Positions 30,369 through 39,677 of a stretch of DNA of 45,762 nucleotides are shown here, piece after piece (the first letter of the stretch is position 1; every line of letters begins with the position of its first letter). The notes below the pieces were generated by a model, which did not search any database, was not told the origin of the DNA, and saw only the letters and a list, made by a program, of their open reading frames with translations. Origin of the DNA: Burkholderiales bacterium (GTDB taxonomy: Bacteria > Pseudomonadota > Gammaproteobacteria > Burkholderiales > Burkholderiaceae_C); contig JACPYV010000199.1 in NCBI GenBank assembly GCA_016195825.1, positions 1 to 45,762 on the forward strand, in the 5' to 3' direction. Position numbers and translations under genes: made by a program.

Positions 30369-31498
30369 GGGCCTTGCGCGTGCTGCAAGTCAGCGCCTTC
30401 TTCCCCGCGCACGGTGGCGGCATCGAAGTGGTGGCAGGCGCGCTCGCGGCCCGCCTGCCACAGGCCGGCGTCGCCCTGCACTGGATGGCCGGTGGCCCGC
30501 GCGAAGAATGGCCGGCCGCCAGCCCGGGCACGACGCTGGACGCCGAACCGGCCTGGGACCCGCTGGAGCGGCACCTGGGCCTGCCGTTCCCGATCTGGGG
30601 GCCAGCCAGCCTGGCGCGGCTGTGGCGGCGCGTCGGCGCGCATGACGTCGTGCACGTCCACGATTTCCTCTACCTGCCCACGCTGGCCGCGATGCTGTTC
30701 GCGGCGCTGCGCCGCAAACCCGTGGTGCTGACCCAGCACATCGGCGAGATCCCCTACCGCTCACCGGTAGCGCGCGGCCTGCTGGCGCTGCTGAACCGCA
30801 GCCTCGGCGCCTTGGTGCTGGGCCGGGTGGCGCAGGCGGTGTTCGTGGGCCTGCCGGTGCAGCGCCACTTCGAGCGCTTCGTGCGCTTCCGGCACCCGCC
30901 ATGCCTGATCCCAAACGGCGTCGACCACACCCTCTTCCATCCGCCCCCGGTCGCGCCCGAGGGCATGCCGCGCCTGCTGTTCGTGGGCCGTTTCGTCGAG
31001 AAGAAGGGGCTGCCGCTGCTGCGGCATTGCCTGGACCTTCCGGGCGCCACATGGACCTTCGTCGGCAGCGGGCCGCTCGCGCCGCCAGTCGGGCCACAGG
31101 TGCATCTGGCCGGCCGCCTGGACGCCGGGCAGGTGGCCCAGCAGTTCCGCGAGGCTGACCTGCTGGTGCTGCCCAGCACCGGCGAGGGCTTCCCGCTGGT
31201 CGTGCAGGAGGCGCTGGCCAGCGGCACACCGGTCCTCGTCAGCACCGAGGTGTTCGAAGCCTTTCCCAGCGTGGACGAACGCTGCGTCTTCCATGTGGAG
31301 CTGCGCGGCGACAAGCCCGAGCAGGCGTTGCGCGAGCGCCTGAGCCAGTTGCTGGCCGAACCCGCGCGCCTGCGCGAAGCCCGCACCGCGGCAGCAGCAC
31401 TGTCGCGACAGTGGGACTGGGACACCACCGTGCAGCGCTATGCCGACCTGTATCGCGGCCTCGCCCGGCCCACCCCGAACCCCATGCCGACCTCATGA
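30365..31498 (+). CDS. Glycosyltransferase family 4
   Basis: This 377-residue GT-B glycosyltransferase begins RALRVLQVSAFFPAHGGGIE, the donor-loop start of GT4 enzymes. The C-terminal half has LLFVGRFVEKKGLPLL and the nucleotide-sugar-binding E-x7-E motif in GEGFPLVVQEALASGTPV. It is cytoplasmic or membrane-peripheral and probably adds a sugar to the lipid-linked glycan. It is coupled to both neighbours by ATGA overlaps. Confidence 0.92.
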   Translation: MRALRVLQVSAFFPAHGGGIEVVAGALAARLPQAGVALHWMAGGPREEWPAASPGTTLDAEPAWDPLERHLGLPFPIWGPASLARLWRRVGAHDVVHVHDFLYLPTLAAMLFAALRRKPVVLTQHIGEIPYRSPVARGLLALLNRSLGALVLGRVAQAVFVGLPVQRHFERFVRFRHPPCLIPNGVDHTLFHPPPVAPEGMPRLLFVGRFVEKKGLPLLRHCLDLPGATWTFVGSGPLAPPVGPQVHLAGRLDAGQVAQQFREADLLVLPSTGEGFPLVVQEALASGTPVLVSTEVFEAFPSVDERCVFHVELRGDKPEQALRERLSQLLAEPARLREARTAAAALSRQWDWDTTVQRYADLYRGLARPTPNPMPTS

Positions 31499-32667
31499 GC
31501 AGCACCTTCGAACTGACCATCCTCATGCCTTGCCTCAACGAGGCGCTGACCGTGGGCCAGTGCGTGCGCCAGGCGCGCGCCTTCCTGGCAGCCAGCGGCA
31601 TCCAGGGTGAAGTGGTGGTGGCGGACAACGGCTCCAGCGACGGCAGCCGCGCGCTGGCCGAGGCCGAGGGCGCGCGCGTTGTGGCCGTGCCCGAGCGGGG
31701 CTATGGTGCGGCACTGCGGACCGGCATGGAAGCCGCACACGGGCGCTTCGTCATCATGGGCGACTCGGACTGCAGCTACGACTTCTCGCGCCTTGACGCC
31801 TTCGTCGCCGCGCTGCGCAGCGGCCAGCAACTGGTCATGGGCAACCGCTTCGCCGGCGGCATCGCGCGGGGCGCCATGCCCAAGTTGCATCGCTACCTCG
31901 GCAACCCCGTGCTGAGCTTCGTCGGGCGGCTGTTCTTCAAGAGCCCCGTGCGCGACTTCCACTGCGGCCTGCGCGGCTTCGAGCGCGACGCGATGCTGCG
32001 TCTGGGCCTGCAGTCGCCGGGCATGGAGTTCGCCAGCGAGATGGTCGTCAAGGCCACGCTGCACGGACTGCGGATCACGGAAGTGCCTACCACGCTGTCG
32101 CCCGACGGCCGCGACCGACCGCCGCACTTGCGCAGCTGGCGCGACGGCTGGCGCCATCTGCGCTTCCTGCTGCTGCACGCGCCGGCCTGGCTGTTCATGT
32201 ACCCGGGTCTGGCCTTGTTCCTGCTGGGGACGGCGGCCACCGTGGCGCTGGGTCTTGGCCCGCTGCCGCTGGGCTTCGCGACGCTGGACGTGCACAGCAT
32301 GCTCTACGCCGCCGCTGCGGCCTGCCTGGGTCTGCAGATGCTGATGTTTGCCGGCACCTGTTCACTGCATGCCGTGCGCATCGGCGTGCTGCCCCAGCTG
32401 CCCGCCGGCCTGGGCTGGGTTCATCGCGTACGACTGGAGCCGGCCCTGCTGTGCGCGCTCGGGCTGCTGCTGCTGGGTTTGGGTTTTGCAGGGTTCAGCG
32501 TTTGGCTGTGGTGGCATCAGTCGCGCTTCGGCGCGGCCAACCCGGCGCAGCTGATGCGCGCCGTCATCCCCGGCGCCACCTTCATGCTCGCTGCCGGTCA
32601 AGTGGCGATGAGCGCCTTCATGTTCGAGTTCATCCGCATGGCGCCGCAGCGACCGGCTCAGGGCTGA
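31495..32667 (+). CDS. Glycosyltransferase family 2 with C-terminal membrane helices
   Basis: This 390-residue protein has an N-terminal GT-A domain ([25 protein letters not shown], and the GDSDCSYDF metal-binding motif) and four C-terminal membrane segments from about residue 220. It resembles dolichyl- or polyprenyl-phosphate sugar synthases, which charge undecaprenyl phosphate on the cytoplasmic face, in good agreement with the two GtrA-like proteins and the GT-C enzyme in the cluster. It is the last gene of the island and overlaps the 3' end of the convergent moaC by 10 bases. Confidence 0.9.
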   Translation: MSSTFELTILMPCLNEALTVGQCVRQARAFLAASGIQGEVVVADNGSSDGSRALAEAEGARVVAVPERGYGAALRTGMEAAHGRFVIMGDSDCSYDFSRLDAFVAALRSGQQLVMGNRFAGGIARGAMPKLHRYLGNPVLSFVGRLFFKSPVRDFHCGLRGFERDAMLRLGLQSPGMEFASEMVVKATLHGLRITEVPTTLSPDGRDRPPHLRSWRDGWRHLRFLLLHAPAWLFMYPGLALFLLGTAATVALGLGPLPLGFATLDVHSMLYAAAAACLGLQMLMFAGTCSLHAVRIGVLPQLPAGLGWVHRVRLEPALLCALGLLLLGLGFAGFSVWLWWHQSRFGAANPAQLMRAVIPGATFMLAAGQVAMSAFMFEFIRMAPQRPAQG

Positions 32668-33137
32668 GCCCAGTCGCCGCTCTTGCCGCCCTGCTTCTCC
32701 AGCACCCGCACCTGCCCGATCACCATGCCGCGGTCGGCGGCCTTGCACATGTCGTAGACGGTCAGCAGGCCCACCTGCACCGCGCAAAGCGCCTCCATCT
32801 CCACACCGGTGCGGCCCAGCGTCTCGACCTGGGCACGGCACAGCACGCGGCTGCCGGCTTCGTCCAGTTCAAACTCGACGGCCACGCGCGTGATCGGCAG
32901 CGGGTGGCACAGCGGCACCAGGTCGGCGCAGCGCTTGGCACCCTGGATGGCCGCGATGCGCGCCACGCCCAGCACGTCACCCTTCTTGGCCGTGCCGCCA
33001 GCGATCAGCGCGAAGGTCTCGGGCTTCATGCGGATCTCGCCGGCGGCGACCGCGACGCGGTGCGTCTCGGCCTTGGCCGAGACGTCCACCATGTGGGCCT
33101 GGCCCTGGGCGTCGAAGTGGGTCAGCGGTGAGGACAT
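32658..33137 (-). CDS. moaC: Cyclic pyranopterin monophosphate synthase MoaC
   Basis: MoaC completes formation of cyclic pyranopterin monophosphate in molybdenum-cofactor synthesis, after MoaA. The 159-residue protein has the full family core [29 protein letters not shown] and [10 protein letters not shown], with the conserved Lys and His/Asp active-site residues. The ATG at 33137 (MSSPLTHFD) is chosen over one at 33149. No other moa gene is in the window. Confidence 0.96.
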   Translation of the reverse strand: MSSPLTHFDAQGQAHMVDVSAKAETHRVAVAAGEIRMKPETFALIAGGTAKKGDVLGVARIAAIQGAKRCADLVPLCHPLPITRVAVEFELDEAGSRVLCRAQVETLGRTGVEMEALCAVQVGLLTVYDMCKAADRGMVIGQVRVLEKQGGKSGDWAQP

Positions 33138-33211
33138 GCCTGGAAACAAACAGGAAACCGAGTTGAAGGCATCATAGACAGCCGGCCACCGCCGGCCGGA
33201 GTCCCTGTTCG

Positions 33212-34816
33212 ATGAAGAAGTCCCCTGCTTCCCGCGCCCTGCTCAGCCTGCTCGCCGCCACCTCGTTGCTGCTGCCCGGCGCGCCGCTGAGTGCCCAAGT
33301 CAACCTGCCTGCTCTCGGCGATTCGGTCTCGCAGGACCTGGACGTCGGCAGCGAGCGCCGCCTGGGTGACCAGGTCATGCGCCAGATCCGCATCGACCCC
33401 GACTACGTGCTGGACCCGCTGCTGCAGGAGTACCTGGAGGGCATCTGGGTGCCGCTGGTCAACGCCGGCCGCAAGCTGGGCCACATCGGCGACGAGACAC
33501 AGGCGCGCTTCGCATGGGAGCCCTTCCTCGTGCGCGACAAGAGCGTCAACGCCTTTGCGCTGCCCGGCGGCTTCGTCGGCACCCACCTGGGCCTGATCGC
33601 GATGACGGTGTCGCGCGACGAACTGGCCTCGGTGCTGGCGCATGAGCTGTCGCACATCACGCAGCGCCACATCGCGCGCCGCATCGCCGGCGACTCGCGC
33701 AACAGCATGGTCGCCGTCGCCGGCCTGCTGCTGGGCATCCTGGCTGCATCGCGCGGCAACATCGACATGGCCAACGCCGGCATCATTGGCGGGCAGGCGG
33801 CGGCCACGCAGCTGTCGCTGAACTTCTCGCGCGACATGGAGCGCGAGGCCGACCGCGTGGGCTTCAACGTGCTGGTCGAGGCCGGTTTTGCTGGCAGCGG
33901 CATGGTGGGCATGTTCGAGCGCATGGAGCAGGCGTACCACCTGATGGACAACGGCGCCTACCCTTATTTGCGCTCTCACCCGCTGACCAGCGAGCGCATC
34001 GGCGATGCACGCACCCGCCTGGCACTGGAGCCCTTCATGCGGCCCCGCGGCCTGGCCGAGCACGCACTGATGGCGGCCCGTGCCCGCGCGCTGATGGACC
34101 CGCGCGTGGACGCCTGGAAGGTTCTGGAGAACTACGACGCCGGCGCGCGCAACATCAAGGAGGCCGGTGGCTACGAGCAGCTCGGCGCGCGCTACGCGGC
34201 GGCGCTGTCGTCCATCAAGCTGCGCAACTTCGACCGGGCCGAGGCCTCGCTGCGCAGCGCCGAGCTGACGCTGCAGCTGATCAGCCCCAGCCCGGCCGAG
34301 ACCGCCGCAGCCAGTCGCCAGCTCACCTACTTGCGTGCTGAGCTGGCCGAGGCACGGGGCCGGCCCGCCGACGGCCTGGCCGCGCTGGACAAGCTGCAGG
34401 GCGAGAAGTCCCGCCCGATGCTGATGCAGCGCGTGGGCCTGGCGCTGGCTTCGGGCCCCGCCGCCACGGCAGGGCCGGCGCTGCGCGAGGCCGCTGACGC
34501 GCTGCAGACGCACGTCAGCCTGGAGCCGAGCGATGCCTACGCCTGGTCGCAGCTGGCGCTGATCTGGGAAAAACTCGGTCAGCCGCTGCGCGCCGTGCGC
34601 GCCCAGGCCGAGACGCGCGCCGCGGCCGGCGACCTCAACGGCGCCATCGACCGCCTGCGCTCCGGCCTGCGCCAGTCACGTAGCAGGGATGCCGACCAGG
34701 TCGAGGCCTCGGTCATCGATGCACGGCTGCGCACGCTGGTGTACGAGCGCCAGTCCATCCTGGCCGAGATCTACCGCGGCCGCTACATCCCGCCCGACGT
34801 CGAGCTGCCGAACTGA
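33212..34816 (+). CDS. BepA-like periplasmic M48 metalloprotease with TPR region
   Basis: This 534-residue protein has a signal peptide (cleavage near residue 28, LSA-Q), an M48 peptidase domain with zinc motif HELSH at 144-148 and third ligand Glu212 in READRVG, and an Ala/Leu-rich helical C-terminal half (about 290-530) consistent with TPR repeats. This is the layout of BepA/YfgC, which degrades or assists misassembled outer-membrane proteins such as LptD in the periplasm. Length is slightly above E. coli BepA (487). It is divergent from moaC and appears to be a single-gene unit. Confidence 0.9.
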   Translation: MKKSPASRALLSLLAATSLLLPGAPLSAQVNLPALGDSVSQDLDVGSERRLGDQVMRQIRIDPDYVLDPLLQEYLEGIWVPLVNAGRKLGHIGDETQARFAWEPFLVRDKSVNAFALPGGFVGTHLGLIAMTVSRDELASVLAHELSHITQRHIARRIAGDSRNSMVAVAGLLLGILAASRGNIDMANAGIIGGQAAATQLSLNFSRDMEREADRVGFNVLVEAGFAGSGMVGMFERMEQAYHLMDNGAYPYLRSHPLTSERIGDARTRLALEPFMRPRGLAEHALMAARARALMDPRVDAWKVLENYDAGARNIKEAGGYEQLGARYAAALSSIKLRNFDRAEASLRSAELTLQLISPSPAETAAASRQLTYLRAELAEARGRPADGLAALDKLQGEKSRPMLMQRVGLALASGPAATAGPALREAADALQTHVSLEPSDAYAWSQLALIWEKLGQPLRAVRAQAETRAAAGDLNGAIDRLRSGLRQSRSRDADQVEASVIDARLRTLVYERQSILAEIYRGRYIPPDVELPN

Positions 34817-34841
34817 GCCCCCGCCGGCTCCTCGCAAGGCA

Positions 34842-35050
34842 TCACTCCCAGGCGGCGCGTTGGCGCTGCCTCTGCTGGTAGAGGGCGAACTCCTCTTGCG
34901 TCGCACGCACGACCGCATCGCGCTGGTTGATGCGGCGGTGGAAGGCCTGCACGGCCGGCAACGGCTTGAGGTCCACGCCGGCACAGGGCGCCCAGTTCAG
35001 CACGACACCGAGGCGACGCTGGCGAACGCGACGCTGACCTTCTGATAGCG
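34842..35050 (-). pseudogene. Remnant of a glutathione S-transferase (C-terminal end)
   Basis: Read on the minus strand, the last 55 codons give VLNWAPCAGVDLKPLPAVQ and an AFHRRINQRDAV-like end, the C-terminal helices of a GstA-type glutathione S-transferase. Just upstream, the continuation (YQKVSVAFASVASV) is in a different frame, which implies a frameshift at about 35010. The N-terminal thioredoxin-fold domain is missing and the homology stops near 35050. This is a decayed gene fragment. Confidence 0.65.
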
Positions 35051-35051
35051 C

Positions 35052-35359
35052 GGCCTCGCAGCCACGTCGACGGACGACCTGAGCGCCGCCACCGGCCTGA
35101 ACCGCCCAGCCTTTATGGCGCCTTCGGGGACAAGCACGCGCTCTATCTGCAGGCGCTGCGCCTGTAAAAGCGCAGTCCAACGCAGCCCTCGCGGCGGCGC
35201 TGACCGGGCGCTCGCTGCAGGACGGCCTGTTGCACGTCAACGAGCTGGCGCTGCAGCGCTGCTGCACTCGATGGCGCTGCGCGTGCAGGCGATGCACGCG
35301 AGGACCTGGCCGCAGTGACCAGGGCCGGCGTCGAGAGGGTCCGTGCGAGCGCCCGCTAA
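35052..35359 (+). pseudogene. Remnant of a TetR-family regulator
   Basis: On the plus strand, TSTDDLSAATGLNRP (35052-35107) and, one frame over, SLYGAFGDKHALYLQAL (from 35108) form the helix-turn-helix of a TetR regulator, split by a one-base loss in the CGCCC-AGC stretch at about 35105. A stop follows soon (TAA at 35165). The far end, LLHSMALRVQA and REDLAAVTRAGVERV in shifted frames, matches a TetR C-terminus and ends at TAA 35357-35359. The start of the gene is missing. With the GST fragment it looks like the remains of a divergent GST/TetR pair fused by a deletion. The whole 560-base stretch 34817-35376 holds no intact gene. Confidence 0.6.
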
Positions 35360-35376
35360 CCCGACGCCATCAGGCG

Positions 35377-35730
35377 CTAGTCGCCGGGAAACAGCCGCTC
35401 GACGACCACGTCGATGACCATGCCGCACAGGCTGTAGATCAGCGAGCCGATCAGCGCGGCCCAGAAGCCCGTCACGGCCAGGCCGTCCAGCACGGAGGCG
35501 GCCGCCCAGAACATCAGCGCGTTGATGACGAACAGGAACAGGCCCAGGCTCAGCACCGTCACCGGCAGCGTCAGCAGCACGAGGATGGGCCGCAGCAGCG
35601 TGTTCAGCAGGCCCAGCACCAGGGCCGCGATCAGCGCCGACGTGAAGCTGCGCACGACGACGCCGGGATAGAGATGGGCCACCAGCAGCAGCGCGCCGGC
35701 CAGCAGCAACCAACGGATGAGGATCTTCAT
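35377..35730 (-). CDS. Phage_holin_4_2-family small membrane protein (not a phage gene by context)
   Basis: This 117-residue protein has four membrane segments and matches the family named phage holin 4_2 (DUF360): MKILIRWLLLAGALLLVAHL at the start, LGLLNTLLRPILVLLTLPVT in the middle. Despite the name, members are common chromosomal proteins of unknown role, and no phage genes are nearby. It is transcribed away from the tonB operon. The stop is TAG. Confidence 0.85.
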   Translation of the reverse strand: MKILIRWLLLAGALLLVAHLYPGVVVRSFTSALIAALVLGLLNTLLRPILVLLTLPVTVLSLGLFLFVINALMFWAAASVLDGLAVTGFWAALIGSLIYSLCGMVIDVVVERLFPGD

Positions 35731-35796
35731 GGGCGCCGAGCATATCGGGCTGGCGACCCCGGCTGTGTGGCATCACGGCTGCATCGGTCGTTCTTC

Positions 35797-35816
35797 AAAT
35801 AGGAATCGTTCGCATT
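35797..35816 (+). promoter_or_regulatory. Fur box upstream of the TonB/siderophore-receptor genes
   Basis: AAATAGGAATCGTTCGCATT resembles the Fur-box form AAATGAGAATCATTCTCATT, with the GAAT-N-GTT-N-GCATT pattern conserved. It lies 57 bases upstream of the TonB GTG start. Since TonB, the receptor and PiuC are iron-uptake genes, repression by Fur under iron-replete conditions is expected. Confidence 0.75.
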
Positions 35817-35873
35817 CGTGTTAGCATTTCTGCCTGAGCCCACCATGCATCCGGTCCCCCAACCATTCCGCCC

Positions 35874-36620
35874 GTGAAGCCCGCCCTCGCCTTCGTCGCC
35901 TCGTCCCCCGTCGCCGCACCCGCACGGCCCGCGGTGGTGCGCCCGCAGCCGCGGCCGACCTATGCCGACCTGTCGGCCGGCTCGGGCCGCCGCCGCGCGC
36001 TGGCGGCCGGCGTCGTGGCACTGCACGTGCTGGTGCTGTGGGGTCTGAGCCAGATGCAGGACGTGCGCCGCACGGTGGCCCGCGTCGCACCGGTCGTGGT
36101 GCGCCTGATCGCGCCGGCAGAGCCGCCCAAGCCGCTGCCCCAGACGCCCGTGCCGATGCCCACGCTGCAGGCCCCAGCGCCCACCTTCATCGAGCCGCCA
36201 CTGATTGCCATCGCCGCCGCACCGGCGCCGTCCCTGGTCGTCGCGGCGCTGCCCCCGCCACCGCCGCCCGCGGCCGTGGTGCAGACGGCGCCCGCGCCCG
36301 TGGTCCCGGTCGTGCCGCCCCCCGCGCCGGCCATCAAGCAGATCCCGGCCAGCGCGGTGCGCTACTTGAAGGAGCCGCGTTGGACGATGCCGCTGATGTC
36401 CAGGCGGCTGCGCGAGTCCGGGATCGTGCACCTGCGCGTTGTGGTGGACGCGCGCGGCCTGCCACGCGAGATCGCGCTGGCCAAGTCCTCCGGCTTCACT
36501 CGCCTGGACGAGCAGGCCCTGCAGGACATGCGCGGCGCCCGCTTCGTGCCGCAGACCGAGAACGGTCAACCCGTCGAGTGGGAAGTCATCACGCCGCTGT
36601 CCTACGAACTCGACCGCTGA
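35874..36620 (+). CDS. Energy transducer TonB
   Basis: TonB couples the inner-membrane proton gradient (through ExbB/ExbD) to outer-membrane receptors. The 248-residue protein has a cytoplasmic N-terminus of about 40 residues, longer than usual, one membrane segment at about 41-60, a Pro/Ala-rich periplasmic spacer (about 80-150) and a C-terminal TonB domain (about 165-248) with GIVHLRVVVDARGLPREIALAKSSG. The start is a GTG. No exbB or exbD is in the window, so this TonB must use subunits encoded elsewhere. It lies 100 bases before the receptor gene, after the Fur box. Confidence 0.9.
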   Translation: MKPALAFVASSPVAAPARPAVVRPQPRPTYADLSAGSGRRRALAAGVVALHVLVLWGLSQMQDVRRTVARVAPVVVRLIAPAEPPKPLPQTPVPMPTLQAPAPTFIEPPLIAIAAAPAPSLVVAALPPPPPPAAVVQTAPAPVVPVVPPPAPAIKQIPASAVRYLKEPRWTMPLMSRRLRESGIVHLRVVVDARGLPREIALAKSSGFTRLDEQALQDMRGARFVPQTENGQPVEWEVITPLSYELDR

Positions 36621-36720
36621 CGCTTTTCCTCCTTCTCTTTCCCTTCCAGCCATGCCGTGGGCGGCGCCCGATGCCGTCGTGGGCAAAGCCATGCCCATTC
36701 ACGATCCATCGGAGAGATCC

Positions 36721-38973
36721 ATGTCCCGCAAGAACAAATCGAAGACCCCGGCTGGGCTGCTGCCCCTGCTTCCTCTTGGCGCAATGGCCGCCGGCTTCGG
36801 CCTGGCTTCGGCCGCCCTGGCCCAGACCGCTCCCGCCAAGGAAGAAACGGTGCTGCCCACGGTGCGCATCAAGGCCAGCGCCGAGCCTCAAGGCAAGGAC
36901 GGCTACCAGGCCACCGAGACCCGCATCGGCAAGGGCAAGCAGGACATCCGCGACATCCCGCAATCGCTGACCGTCGTCACCGAGAAGCTCATCGACGACC
37001 GCAACCTCGACAACGTCAAGGAAGTGCTGAAGAACACCGCCGGCATCACCTTCCAGGCGGCCGAAGGCGGCGAAGAAGACATCAAGATCCACGGCATCTC
37101 GCTGCAGAGCACCGGCGACATCTTCATCGACGGCATGCGTGACCCGGCCTTCTACGACCGCGACACCTTCTTCGTCGACAAGATTGAACTGCTGCGCGGC
37201 TCTGGCGCGCTGATGTTCGGCCGCGGCTCCAGCGGCGGTGCGGTCAACCAGGTCACCAAGCAGCCGCTGCTGGCCGACCAGAACGAGATCAACGTCACCG
37301 GCTATAGCCACGGTGGGCTGCGCGTGGTCGGCGACTTCAACCGCCGCTCCGGCGAGACGACGGCCTGGCGCATCGGCACCATGGTCAACCGCGCCGACAA
37401 CGACGGCGCCGGCACCATGATCAACAAGGCCGGTCTGGCCGGCTCCGTGCGCACCGGCATCGGCGAGGACGACGAGTTCGCCGTCACGCTGTACGCGCTG
37501 CAAAACGAGAACGGCATGAACTACGGCATGCCGTGGATTCGGCCGACGGCAGGCGCCGCCGTCACGACCGAGCTGCTGCCACTGGACCCCACGGCCTATT
37601 ACGGCATGGCCAGTGACCGCAACAAGGGCTCGGCCACCTACGTGATGGGCCAGCACACGCACCGCTTCAGCCCCGATGTCGAGCTGGTCACCAAGGCCCG
37701 CTATGCGTCCTACACGCGCGACCAGCGCGCCGGCACCGTGCGCTTTGCGCCGGCCGCGCAACAGCCCGGCGGCATCGCCGTGTCGCTGCAGACCTTCGGC
37801 CCCAACACCGTGCTCACGCGCGGCAAGCAGCTCAAGGTGCAGGACATGCAGACCGTGACCGTGCAGAGTGACCTGAGCGCCAAGTTCAAGGCCGCCGGCA
37901 TGAACCACCACGTCATGACCGGCGCAGACTTCTCGCAGGAGAAGAAGCAGGTCTACACCGACATCCTGGTGGCCCAAGGCGGCGTCGTGCCGGCCAAGCC
38001 CAACACCACGGTCGGCACGCCCGACGATGGCGCGTCCATCAACGAAGGCCTGCGCAGTTTCCGCACCAACAACGACTACGTCTCCAAGGGCTTTGGCGCC
38101 TACGTGCAAGACCTCATCCAGGTCGCTCCGATGTGGAAGGTCGTGGCCGGCCTGCGCTACGACAAGCTCAACGGCGACTACAACCAGTACACGGTGCCCA
38201 ACAACGCCGCCACGCCGGTCACGACGACGCCCTACCAGATGAAGATCTCGGAATGGAGCCAGCGCGCCGCCGTGCTGTTCCAGCCGAACGAGCAACTGTC
38301 CTTCCACTTCCTGGCCGCCACCGCGTTCAACACCTCTGGCGACACCTATTCGCTGAGCAGCGCCAACCAGGGCATCCCGCCCGAGAAGTCCATCAACCTG
38401 GAGCTGGGCGGCCAGATCGACTCGGCCGACGGCAAGCTGACGACGCGTTTCGGCATCTTCCGCGCCACCAAGATGCATGAGCGCAATACAGACCCGCTGA
38501 ACACCAACGTCATCACGCTGTCGGGCAAGCGCCATGCCTCCGGCGTGGACGTCGACATCACCGGCCGCATCACGCCCGAATGGGAGATCTTCGGCAGCTT
38601 CACGTGGATGCCGGTCGCCAACATCGACATCTCGTCGGCCAACAGCGGCGAGCTGCAGGGCGATCGCCCGTCACTGACGCCCAAGTATTCCGGCAGCCTG
38701 TGGACGACCTACAAGCTCACACCGCAATGGCGCGTCGGCGGCGGCTTCAACGCCCGCAGCAGCCAGCAGCCCAACCGCAATCCCGGCATCTACGCACCCA
38801 AGTTCGTCATCGCCAACCTGATGGCCGAGTACACGGTCATCGAGGACGAGCTGCTGTTCCGCCTCAACGTCGACAATGTGGCCAACAAGCGCTACGCCGA
38901 CTCGCTCTACACGGGCCACTACGTGCCGGGCAAGGGCCGCATCGTCGCGCTGACGGGCACCTACAAGTTCTGA
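36721..38973 (+). CDS. TonB-dependent catecholate-type siderophore receptor (Fiu-like)
   Basis: This 750-residue outer-membrane receptor has a signal peptide (cleavage after ALA-34), a plug domain with [17 protein letters not shown] and [27 protein letters not shown] segments (about 75-190, including [23 protein letters not shown] split across the plug end) and a 22-strand beta barrel ending in Phe (LTGTYKF). The plug resembles Fiu and PiuA receptors for monomeric catechols or catecholate siderophores, and the piuC gene directly downstream supports this. The ATG at 36721 has a GGAGAG ribosome binding site. Confidence 0.92.
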   Translation: MSRKNKSKTPAGLLPLLPLGAMAAGFGLASAALAQTAPAKEETVLPTVRIKASAEPQGKDGYQATETRIGKGKQDIRDIPQSLTVVTEKLIDDRNLDNVKEVLKNTAGITFQAAEGGEEDIKIHGISLQSTGDIFIDGMRDPAFYDRDTFFVDKIELLRGSGALMFGRGSSGGAVNQVTKQPLLADQNEINVTGYSHGGLRVVGDFNRRSGETTAWRIGTMVNRADNDGAGTMINKAGLAGSVRTGIGEDDEFAVTLYALQNENGMNYGMPWIRPTAGAAVTTELLPLDPTAYYGMASDRNKGSATYVMGQHTHRFSPDVELVTKARYASYTRDQRAGTVRFAPAAQQPGGIAVSLQTFGPNTVLTRGKQLKVQDMQTVTVQSDLSAKFKAAGMNHHVMTGADFSQEKKQVYTDILVAQGGVVPAKPNTTVGTPDDGASINEGLRSFRTNNDYVSKGFGAYVQDLIQVAPMWKVVAGLRYDKLNGDYNQYTVPNNAATPVTTTPYQMKISEWSQRAAVLFQPNEQLSFHFLAATAFNTSGDTYSLSSANQGIPPEKSINLELGGQIDSADGKLTTRFGIFRATKMHERNTDPLNTNVITLSGKRHASGVDVDITGRITPEWEIFGSFTWMPVANIDISSANSGELQGDRPSLTPKYSGSLWTTYKLTPQWRVGGGFNARSSQQPNRNPGIYAPKFVIANLMAEYTVIEDELLFRLNVDNVANKRYADSLYTGHYVPGKGRIVALTGTYKF

Positions 38974-38993
38974 CAGCTCCCCCGCGCCACGCC

Positions 38994-39677
38994 ATGTTGC
39001 TGAAGATCCCCCAGATCCTCGACGCCGCCGGCGTGGCCCGCGCGCGCGAACTGCTGGCTGCAGCCCCTTGGGCCGACGGCCGCATGACCGCCGGCCGCCA
39101 GGCCGCCCAGGTCAAGAACAACCAGCAGCTGCAACCGGGCAGCGAAGAACACCGCGAGCTGCAGGCGCTGGTGCTGCAGGCGCTGGAGAAGCACCCGCTG
39201 TTCTTCTCGGCCACGCTGCCCAAGCGCGTGCTGCCACCGCTGTTCAACCGCTACGCCGGCGCGAGCAACGCCTACGGCAGCCACGTCGACCAGGCGGTGC
39301 GCTATCTGCCGGGCGGCGTGCAGCGCGTGCGCACCGACATCTCGTCCACGCTGTTCCTCAACGAGCCTGCCGACTACGAAGGCGGCGAGCTGGTCATTGA
39401 ACACGCCTTCGGCGAGCAGCGCGTCAAGCTCGCTGCCGGTGACCTGGTCGTCTACCCCGGCACCAGCGTGCACCGGGTCGAGCCGGTTACGCGCGGCGAG
39501 CGGCTGGCCAGCTTCTTCTGGATCGAGAGCATGGTGCGCGCCGACGAGCAGCGCCGCCTGCTGTACGAGATGGACATGAGCCTGATGCGGCTGCGCGGCG
39601 AACTGGGCGAGACGCCCGAGCTGGTGCAGCTGACCGGCACGTATCACAACCTGCTGCGCATGTGGGTCGACACGTGA
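38994..39677 (+). CDS. piuC: Fe(II)/2-oxoglutarate-dependent PKHD-type hydroxylase PiuC
   Basis: PiuC/YbiX-type hydroxylases are encoded next to Fiu/PiuA receptors and are thought to act on the imported siderophore. The 227-residue protein has the iron ligands His97 and Asp99 (GSHVDQ) and His160 (SVHRVEPV), with Arg168 or nearby binding 2-oxoglutarate, and a C-terminal helical domain. It starts 20 bases after the receptor stop, and its stop overlaps the GTG of the next gene (GTGA). The natural substrate is not known from sequence. Confidence 0.94.
   Translation: MLLKIPQILDAAGVARARELLAAAPWADGRMTAGRQAAQVKNNQQLQPGSEEHRELQALVLQALEKHPLFFSATLPKRVLPPLFNRYAGASNAYGSHVDQAVRYLPGGVQRVRTDISSTLFLNEPADYEGGELVIEHAFGEQRVKLAAGDLVVYPGTSVHRVEPVTRGERLASFFWIESMVRADEQRRLLYEMDMSLMRLRGELGETPELVQLTGTYHNLLRMWVDT

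Noticed and set aside
35377..35730. Phage holin as evidence of a prophage
   Set aside because: The family name is historical; there are no lysis, capsid, tail or integrase genes nearby.
35768..35783. Second sigma-54-like box (TGGCATCACGGCTGCA) upstream of tonB
   Set aside because: GG and GC spacing fits, but two conserved bases differ and the Fur box and iron-gene context suggest ordinary sigma-70 control. It is probably a chance match.
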